Assembly: GCA_017465885.1 (NCBI GenBank)
Contig: JAFTVG010000002.1
Span: forward strand, 30,726-94,725
Source: Clostridia bacterium
Lineage (GTDB): Bacteria > Bacillota > Clostridia > Oscillospirales > CAG-272
Direction: 5' to 3'
DNA length: 64,000 nt
Shown: positions 59,243-64,000 of the stretch, in pieces
Layout: every line of letters starts with the position of its first letter
How positions within the stretch are numbered: the stretch's first letter is position 1
Program-made: the position numbers and the translations under genes
Notes under the pieces: generated by a model
Told to the model about the DNA's origin: nothing
The model's input: the letters and a program-made list of their open reading frames with translations, nothing else
The model's database searches: none

Positions 59243-60298
59243 TCAGTCGTTTACGTCTGCCCAGTCAAGGATGACCTTACCGGACTGACCGGAGATCATT
59301 GCCTCAAATCCCTTCTCGTAGTCCTTGACCGAGAAGCGGTGGGTCACGATCTTCTCAAGCGGGAAGCCTGCTTCCACCATCGCGGTCATCTTGTACCAGG
59401 TCTCGTACATTTCTCTGCCGTAGATACCCTTTAACTGCAGACCGTTCCAGATGATGGTGTTCAGGGGCAGTTCAACTGCGTTCTTGGGCTGAATACCAAG
59501 CAGAGCCACACGGCCGCCGTTTGCCATAGCGCCGATGAGCTGATTGAGTGCAAAGCGGTTACCGGACATTTCCATACCCACGTCAAAGCCCTCAACGATG
59601 CCCAGCTCCTGCATCTTCTCTTCCAGAGCGCCCTTTACGCCGGTGTTGACGGTGGTCACGCCGAACTGAGCGGCAAGCTCCAGACGGTAGTCGTTTAAGT
59701 CGGTGATCACAACGTTTCTCGCGCCGGAGAACTTTGCAATGGCAGCAGCCATAATGCCGATGGGACCTGCACCCGTTACCAGCACGTCCTCACCGATGGT
59801 GGTGAAGGAGAGAGCGGTATGGGTTGCATTTCCGAAGGGATCAAAAATGGAGTAAAGCTCTTCGGGGATACGGGGAGAGCAATGGATCACGTTGGTAGCG
59901 GGGATCACCAGATACTCGGCAAAAGCACCGTTACGGTTTACGCCCACGCCCTTGGTAGCGCGGCAGAGGTGTGCCTTGCCTGCGCGGCAGCTGCGGCAGT
60001 TTCCGCAAACGATGTGGCCTTCGCCCGAAACGATGTCGCCGATCTTTGCGGAGGTCACGTTCTTACCAACCTCTACGATCTCACCAACGTACTCGTGGCC
60101 TGCGGTGGTGCCCAGCTTGATGGTTTCCTGTGCCCAGCTGTTCCAGTCGTAGATATGTACGTCGGTTCCGCAGATAGCGGTCTTGTGGATCTTGATCTTT
60201 ACGTCGTTGTCGCCAACCTCGGGGATCTCGACCCTCTTCATGGTCAGACCTTTTTCAGCCTTGTCCTTTACAAGTGCCCACATAGTTTGATTGCTCAT
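59243..60298 (-). CDS. tdh: L-threonine 3-dehydrogenase
   Basis: Zinc-dependent NAD enzyme oxidising threonine to 2-amino-3-ketobutyrate. 351 residues from the ATG at 60298 (AAGGAG eight bases upstream; the open frame continues 14 codons). Catalytic zinc: [11 protein letters not shown] and GHEYVGEI. Structural zinc: [18 protein letters not shown] fold: [16 protein letters not shown]. Medium-chain dehydrogenase family, Tdh subgroup by IYDWNSWAQ. First gene of tdh-kbl. Confidence 0.94.
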   Translation of the reverse strand: MSNQTMWALVKDKAEKGLTMKRVEIPEVGDNDVKIKIHKTAICGTDVHIYDWNSWAQETIKLGTTAGHEYVGEIVEVGKNVTSAKIGDIVSGEGHIVCGNCRSCRAGKAHLCRATKGVGVNRNGAFAEYLVIPATNVIHCSPRIPEELYSIFDPFGNATHTALSFTTIGEDVLVTGAGPIGIMAAAIAKFSGARNVVITDLNDYRLELAAQFGVTTVNTGVKGALEEKMQELGIVEGFDVGMEMSGNRFALNQLIGAMANGGRVALLGIQPKNAVELPLNTIIWNGLQLKGIYGREMYETWYKMTAMVEAGFPLEKIVTHRFSVKDYEKGFEAMISGQSGKVILDWADVND

Positions 60299-60355
60299 AA
60301 TACTTACTCCTTCTTTAGAAAAAATAAAAGTGGGAAACATAATTACCTACCTTGT

Positions 60356-60384
60356 ATTATACACCAACGCGCACCACAATTCAA
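60356..60384 (-). promoter_or_regulatory. Promoter of tdh-kbl
   Basis: TTGAAT (60384-60379), 17-bp spacer, TATAAT (60361-60356) on the minus strand. The gap 60299-60679 holds this and the promoter at 60615; no gene or T-box-like leader is evident. Confidence 0.7.
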
Positions 60385-60614
60385 GAGCATTTTCAAAAAA
60401 ACTTTTCTCTCTTTGCAAAAAAATAAGGATTGCCGCACCCGTAAAAGAGGACGGTCCCCCAAAGCTTTTGTGCTTTTGGAAGGAATATGGACGAAGCTTG
60501 AAAGAACTGTCTCTGCTGTCCGGTGAAAAGAAGCGTTTTTCTATATCTTTGGCGAAGGCGCGATTCACCTCTACTGCATTGGCGTCGCTTTTTTTGCAAT
60601 ATTTGCTCGGACGA

Positions 60615-60643
60615 TTGACAAAACGAAAAAAAGACTATATAAT
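60615..60643 (+). promoter_or_regulatory. Promoter of the 60.7-kb methyltransferase gene
   Basis: TTGACA (60615-60620), 17-bp spacer, TATAAT (60638-60643), 37 bp before the start. Confidence 0.88.
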
Positions 60644-60679
60644 AAAGGAAGTGATCTTGTAAACGCAAAGGAGAATGCA

Positions 60680-61435
60680 ATGGCGGCAAGCTATACCGAA
60701 TTGCCCGCTTTTTACGACTTTTTGGGGGAGCACCCCGATTATGAGAAAATGGCGGAGCGTATTATAAATATATATGAAGAAAAAGGTGCCAAGGAAAGCG
60801 GGCTGATCTTAGACTTGGCTTGCGGTACGGGCAAGCTCACCTGCGCACTGCTTGACAAGGGTGCTGACGTGATCGGTACCGACCTTTCTCCCGAAATGCT
60901 CATGCAGGCAAGGGATGCCTGTGTGCAAAAGGGGCATTCTCCTCTGCTTCTTTGCCAGGATATGAGAGAGCTTGATCTTTACGGCACGGTGGATGTGACG
61001 GTCTGCGCCACCAACAGTCTCAATTATCTTGAAAACGAGGGTGAGCTTGAAAGGGTCTTTTCACTGGTACATAATTTCCTCACCCCCGGAGGACTGTTCT
61101 TCTTCGATATCAATTCGCTTTATAAATTTGAGAAGCTGTACGGCGAAAATACCTACGTTTTTGAAAACGAAGGCGTCTTTTGCGTGTGGGAGAACCAATA
61201 CGAGGCAGAAGAGGGCGTATGCGACTTCCGCCTGACCATGTTTGAAAAGGAACGGAGCGGGCGCTACCGCAGGCTGGAGGAGGAGCAGAGCCAGACCTAC
61301 TTTGCGGAAGAGTTGGTTGAAAAGCTGCTGAAAAAGACGGGTTTTGAGCTGATCGAAAAGGCGGGCGACCTTGAGGGCGGCGCGGTAAATGAGGAAAGCG
61401 CGGATCTGTTTTATGTCTGCAAATGCGTGAAATAA
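60680..61435 (+). CDS. Class I SAM-dependent methyltransferase
   Basis: 251 residues. Motif I LILDLACGTGKLTCALLDKGADVIGTDLSPEML, then LCQDMRELDLYGTVDVTVCATNSLNYL and FDINSLYKFEKLYGENTYVFENEG, the pattern of a widespread Bacillota methyltransferase (YqeM-like group). Substrate unknown. AAAGGAG before the ATG. Confidence 0.85.
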   Translation: MAASYTELPAFYDFLGEHPDYEKMAERIINIYEEKGAKESGLILDLACGTGKLTCALLDKGADVIGTDLSPEMLMQARDACVQKGHSPLLLCQDMRELDLYGTVDVTVCATNSLNYLENEGELERVFSLVHNFLTPGGLFFFDINSLYKFEKLYGENTYVFENEGVFCVWENQYEAEEGVCDFRLTMFEKERSGRYRRLEEEQSQTYFAEELVEKLLKKTGFELIEKAGDLEGGAVNEESADLFYVCKCVK

Positions 61436-61451
61436 AACGCCGATCGGCAAA

Positions 61452-61660
61452 GAATAAAGAAATTTACCCCAAAAGTTCCGCTCAAAACTTTTGGAATTCT
61501 CAAAACCTTGCCTTTATCAAAAGGCTTTCGAACGGCTTGGCGGGAAGCAAATCGTGAAGAATAAGAAAATTTACCCCCAAAAAATCCGTTCAAAATTTTT
61601 GGAATTCTCAAAACCTTTTTATAAAAAGGTTTTGAGCGGGGTGTTGGGGCAGAGCCCCAA
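61452..61660. repeat. Imperfect direct repeat and palindromes upstream of hslO
   Basis: Two ~59-bp copies (61452-61509 and 61558-61616) share AGAATAA.AAATTTACC, TCCG.TCAAAA and TTTTGGAATTCTCAAAACCTT. The second runs into a 26-bp perfect palindrome centred in CAAAACCTTTTTATAAAAAGG (61609-61634), then TTGGGGC/GCCCCAA (61644-61660). The palindromes may terminate upstream transcription. Confidence 0.7.
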
Positions 61661-61682
61661 TATATAATATAAAGGAGAAAAA

Positions 61683-62555
61683 ATGAGTTCTAAGATTACG
61701 AGAGGAATGACGAGCGACGGATCGGCGCGCTTTTTTGTAATAAATTCCACCGAAATGGTAAACGAGGCGGTGCGTTTGCACCACACCATGCCCACGGCAA
61801 CGGCGGTGCTGGGAAGGGTGCTGACGGTGACCTCGCTGATGGGCAGTATGCTTAAAAACAAGGGAGACAGCCTGACGGTGCAGTTCCGTGGGGATGGACC
61901 CGTGGGAACGGTATTGGCGGTTTCCGACTATTACGGCAACGTGAAGGGGTACGTGGGAAATCCCTCCTGCGACCTGCCCTTGAAGGCAAACGGAAAGTTA
62001 GACGTGGGCGGAGCCATCGGAGCAGGCGGGCTTTACGTGCTGAAGGATGAGGGGGAAAAGGAGCCTTATACAGGCATTTCGCCCATCGTTACGGGCGAGG
62101 TGGCAGAGGATCTGACCCACTATTTTGCCATCAGTGAGCAGACGCCCACTCTTTGCTCGCTGGGGGTCTTGGTGGACACAGATCTTTCCTGCAAGGCGGC
62201 GGGAGGGGTGATTGTGCAGCTTTTGCCCTTTGCGGACGACGCTGTGATCGACGCGCTTGAAAAAAATGCACCGAAGATCACAAACATTTCGCGGCTTTTT
62301 GATGCGGGTCTGTCAAACGAGGAGATTGCGGCGATCGCTCTCGAGGGTATAGAATACGATCTCTTTGACGAGATCGAGGTAGACTATCACTGCGATTGCT
62401 CCAAGGAGAGAATGGCAAGAGGCATCTGCTCACTGCCCGAAAAGGATATTGACGAGCTTTTTGAAAAAGAAAAAAACATTGAAACGGTCTGCCACTTTTG
62501 CGGAAAAACCTACGGCTTTTCCGAAGAGGAGGTCAGGGAGATGAGAGAGAATTGA
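61683..62555 (+). CDS. hslO: Redox-regulated chaperone Hsp33
   Basis: 290 residues. The N-terminal holdase domain shows VLGRVLTVTSLMGSMLK, VQFRGDGPVGTVLAVSD and GYVGNPSCDLPLK. The C-terminal zinc site is CDCSKERMARG and CHFCGKTYGF (CxC plus CxxC), the redox switch that activates the chaperone on oxidation. AAAGGAG before the ATG; a strong hairpin follows the stop. Confidence 0.95.
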   Translation: MSSKITRGMTSDGSARFFVINSTEMVNEAVRLHHTMPTATAVLGRVLTVTSLMGSMLKNKGDSLTVQFRGDGPVGTVLAVSDYYGNVKGYVGNPSCDLPLKANGKLDVGGAIGAGGLYVLKDEGEKEPYTGISPIVTGEVAEDLTHYFAISEQTPTLCSLGVLVDTDLSCKAAGGVIVQLLPFADDAVIDALEKNAPKITNISRLFDAGLSNEEIAAIALEGIEYDLFDEIEVDYHCDCSKERMARGICSLPEKDIDELFEKEKNIETVCHFCGKTYGFSEEEVREMREN

Positions 62556-62564
62556 CAAGAAAGA

Positions 62565-62609
62565 AGAGAAAGTCTGCGCTTTTATGTGCTGAAAGTGCAG
62601 ACTTTCTCT
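62565..62609 (+). terminator. Terminator after hslO
   Basis: A 13-bp perfect stem (AGAGAAAGTCTGC with GCAGACTTTCTCT), followed by TGGTTTAAGCTCTTTTG. Confidence 0.75.
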
Positions 62610-62627
62610 TGGTTTAAGCTCTTTTGA

Positions 62628-62695
62628 AAAAACTCAAAAAAACTTGAAAAATTTTAAAAAAAGGTATTGACAAATCGATTTGCCTGTGCTATAAT
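62628..62695 (+). promoter_or_regulatory. tRNA-cluster promoter with A/T-rich upstream element
   Basis: TTGACA (62667-62672), 17-bp spacer, TATAAT (62690-62695), preceded by ~38 bp of A/T tracts (CTCAAAAAAACTTGAAAA...). The same upstream text recurs at 63.83 kb. Confidence 0.9.
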
Positions 62696-62745
62696 AACCA
62701 CCGTCGCAGGTGAGCAGCGCACCGAACGGTGAAGCGAATCTGTAC

Positions 62746-62821
62746 GGGAGCATAGCTCAGCTGGGAGAGCATCTGCCTTACAAGCAGAGGGTCATAGGTT
62801 CGAGCCCTATTGTTCCCACCA
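62746..62821 (+). tRNA. tRNA-Val (anticodon TAC)
   Basis: 76 nt with encoded CCA. Acceptor GGGAGCA/TGTTCCC, anticodon stem TCTGC/GCAGA with loop CTTACAA, T-arm GGTTCGAGCC. First of a four-tRNA cluster. Confidence 0.97.
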
Positions 62822-62825
62822 TTTT

Positions 62826-62902
62826 GGCCCGGTAGTTCAGTTGGTTAGAACGCTAGCCTGTCACGCTAGAGGTCAGGGGTTCGAGTCCCCTTCGGGTCGC
62901 CA
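62826..62902 (+). tRNA. tRNA-Asp (anticodon GTC)
   Basis: 77 nt with encoded CCA. Anticodon stem CTAGC/GCTAG, loop CTGTCAC; acceptor GGCCCGG with TCGGGTC (two G-U pairs), discriminator G. Confidence 0.97.
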
Positions 62903-62947
62903 ACAACACGTGGGGTTGATCTTCACGATCAACCTCACCAACCAAAC

Positions 62948-63023
62948 GCCTTGATAGCTCAGTTGGTAGAGCAGTAGACTGAAAATCTACGTGTCGTTGG
63001 TTCAATTCCGACTCAAGGCACCA
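62948..63023 (+). tRNA. tRNA-Phe (anticodon GAA)
   Basis: 76 nt with encoded CCA. Anticodon stem GTAGA/TCTAC, loop CTGAAAA; acceptor GCCTTGA/TCAAGGC. Confidence 0.97.
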
Positions 63024-63027
63024 CCAT

Positions 63028-63103
63028 GCGGATTTAGCTCATTTGGTAGAGCGCGACCTTGCCAAGGTCGAGGTGGCGGGTTCGAGCCCCGTAATCCGCT
63101 CCA
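63028..63103 (+). tRNA. tRNA-Gly (anticodon GCC)
   Basis: 76 nt with encoded CCA. Anticodon stem CGACC/GGTCG, loop TTGCCAA; acceptor GCGGATT/AATCCGC. Confidence 0.97.
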
Positions 63104-63140
63104 AAGGATTCAAGCCGAAAGGTTTGGATCCTTTCTTTTT
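63103..63140 (+). terminator. Terminator of the tRNA cluster
   Basis: AAAGGAT pairs with ATCCTTT around an imperfect inner stem, followed by CTTTTTTG. Confidence 0.75.
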
Positions 63141-63200
63141 TGCTCAGGGCTTTGGAAAGGTGTAGGAGCGAGAAAAGGATTGAAGCGGGAGGGTGATTCA

Positions 63201-63623
63201 ATGTACAGATCAAAAATGATGATCGTGATGCGCAGGGATCTGAAAATGCGCAAGGGCAAAATAGCGGCGCAGGCGGGACACGCGTGCATCGAGGCGATCC
63301 TGTTGACGCTGAAAAGAGAAGGGCGTATGGGCGACGTGGAGGTGAGCGGCGACGGCGTGACTCTGAGGGCTGAGGGGAAAGAGAGTACTCCCTTGACCGA
63401 TTGGTTTGAGTATGGGTGCGCCAAGGTCTGCGTCTATGTGGATTCGGAGGAGGCTCTGATGGACATCGCGCGAAAAGCTGCTGAACGGGGAATCGCCGCG
63501 GCTGTCATTACCGATGCGGGTATGACCGAGTTTCACGGCGTGCCCACCAAGACCTGCCTTGCCCTCGAGCCGCTGCCTGCTGAGGTGGCAGATGAGATAA
63601 CGGGAGACTTGCCGCTTTATTGA
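63201..63623 (+). CDS. Pth2-type (archaeal/eukaryotic-type) peptidyl-tRNA hydrolase
   Basis: 140 residues from the ATG after GGGAGGGTGATTCA. It reads MMIVMRRDLKMRKGKIAAQAGHACIEA, then WFEYGCAKVCVYVDSEEALMDIARKAAERG, AVITDAGMTEFHGVPTKTCLALEPL and ITGDLPLY, the full Pth2 pattern (lysine-rich catalytic start, DAGxTE, T.T.LAI.P). Bacteria mostly use unrelated Pth1. An open frame reaches back into the tRNA genes, but the ribosome-binding site fixes this start. It recycles peptidyl-tRNA; the location beside tRNA genes is fitting. Confidence 0.9.
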   Translation: MYRSKMMIVMRRDLKMRKGKIAAQAGHACIEAILLTLKREGRMGDVEVSGDGVTLRAEGKESTPLTDWFEYGCAKVCVYVDSEEALMDIARKAAERGIAAAVITDAGMTEFHGVPTKTCLALEPLPAEVADEITGDLPLY

Positions 63624-63833
63624 GTGCGTGGTGCTTGCGGCTTTTTCGGAATGACGACTGAGCTTTTTTGGGGGTCGAGAACAAGCTGAAAAAAGTGAAA
63701 ATCAAAACTTTTTTGAAAAAAGATGGGCGAAATTAAAAAGCAGAGAGAAAAGTTGCTTGATTTTGTTGCTTATTCCGGCACTTTTGTTTGAAACGTAGCG
63801 GCAAGTGTGCCATTTTTTTGACGAATGCAAAAA

Positions 63834-63898
63834 ATCTCAAAAAAACTTGAAAAAATTTAAAAAAAGGTATTGACAAAACGGGACGAAAGTGGTATACT
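63834..63898 (+). promoter_or_regulatory. Stable-RNA-type promoter, probably of an rRNA operon beyond the window
   Basis: A/T-rich upstream element almost identical to that of the tRNA promoter (CTCAAAAAAACTTGAAAAAA...), then TTGACA (63870-63875), 17-bp spacer, TATACT (63893-63898). The stretch 63624-63833 has no gene. Confidence 0.8.
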
Positions 63899-64000
63899 AC
63901 CTGAGCGCCCGAAAGAAGGGGTGCGGCTGATCCTTAAAAATTGAACAACAAAGAGAGAAAGTACAAAGCACGAAAGTGTGTAACACAAGAAGTGTGAAAC
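63899..64000 (+). other. Leader transcript, probable pre-rRNA 5' region
   Basis: The text GCGCCCGAAAGAAGGGGTGCGGC forms a short hairpin, and TTAAAAATTGAACAACAAAGAG resembles sequences before 16S genes in Bacillota. No gene is visible before the window ends. The rRNA assignment is inference. Confidence 0.45.

Noticed and set aside
60291..60662. A 123-codon plus-strand frame between tdh and the methyltransferase
   Set aside because: Basic, no motif, no ribosome-binding site, and it overlaps both promoters.
60299..60679. A T-box or riboswitch controlling tdh-kbl or its divergent neighbour
   Set aside because: No T-box sequence (TGGNACCGCG) and no recognisable aptamer; only simple promoters.
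62991..63623. Longer frame for the Pth2 gene reaching into the tRNA genes
   Set aside because: It crosses tRNA-Phe and tRNA-Gly and a terminator. The ATG at 63201 has a clear ribosome-binding site and the family start.

Overview
The window is chromosomal DNA of a Bacillota, class Clostridia, bacterium, most likely an uncultured gut lineage near the Oscillospirales. The evidence is gene order (smc, radical SAM, rnc, plsX, trmFO, topA, dprA, spoU-type methylase, rplT-rpmI-infC), tRNA-dependent amidation (gatCAB), glycine-type lipoprotein signals, an energy-coupling factor (ECF) transporter, tRNA genes that encode CCA, strong Shine-Dalgarno sites, and many TTGACA-17-TATAAT promoters. The host DNA is GC-rich. 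Two islands are strikingly AT-rich. The taxonomic placement is inference.

Layout. 1-11.2 kb (minus strand): a housekeeping block running from infC-rpmI-rplT, behind an attenuator leader, through a SpoU-type methylase, dprA, topA, trmFO, plsX, rnc and a radical SAM enzyme into smc, which is cut by the window edge. 11.3-14.6 kb (plus): gatCAB. 14.6-34.8 kb: a cell-envelope region of lipoproteins. It holds a lone lipoprotein, a VanY plus amidase peptidoglycan hydrolase, two single-cohesin lipoproteins, a BspA-type leucine-rich-repeat lipoprotein, and four papain-like (C1) peptidase paralogues with murI among them. A DUF3343/cysteine-desulfurase pair sits inside. 35.0-48.5 kb (plus): ruvCAB, a SAM methyltransferase, ecfA1-ecfA2-ecfT, truA, a membrane-anchored DUF5711-like protein, a ClpE-like unfoldase, and a P-type-ATPase homologue that has lost every catalytic motif. 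49.5-53.4 kb (minus): pssA, then an AMP-ligase/ACP/NERD-like operon with tandem promoters. 53.4-57.9 kb (plus): a membrane protein, rpmG-secE-nusG-rplK-rplA and a degenerate CPBP-type membrane protein. 57.9-60.4 kb (minus): tdh-kbl threonine catabolism. 60.6-64.0 kb (plus): a methyltransferase, hslO, four tRNAs (Val, Asp, Phe, Gly), a Pth2-type peptidyl-tRNA hydrolase, and a stable-RNA-type promoter at the edge that probably starts an rRNA operon.

The most unusual object is a pair of AT-rich cassettes about 32 kb apart (about 15.6-16.95 kb and 48.5-49.46 kb). Both have the same promoter, the same ~250-bp palindromic leader, one unrelated cargo gene (a HELGH metallopeptidase in one, a PH-like small protein in the other), a terminator with the same CCGACAGA/TCTGTCGG stem, and the same 25-nt right-end hairpin (24 of 25 bases identical). 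No transposase or recombinase is in the window. This looks like a non-autonomous gene-carrying element with fixed ends and exchangeable cargo. The second highlight is the pseudo-P-type ATPase.

All calls rest on reading the sequence and on recognising families from memory; no searches or foldings were run.
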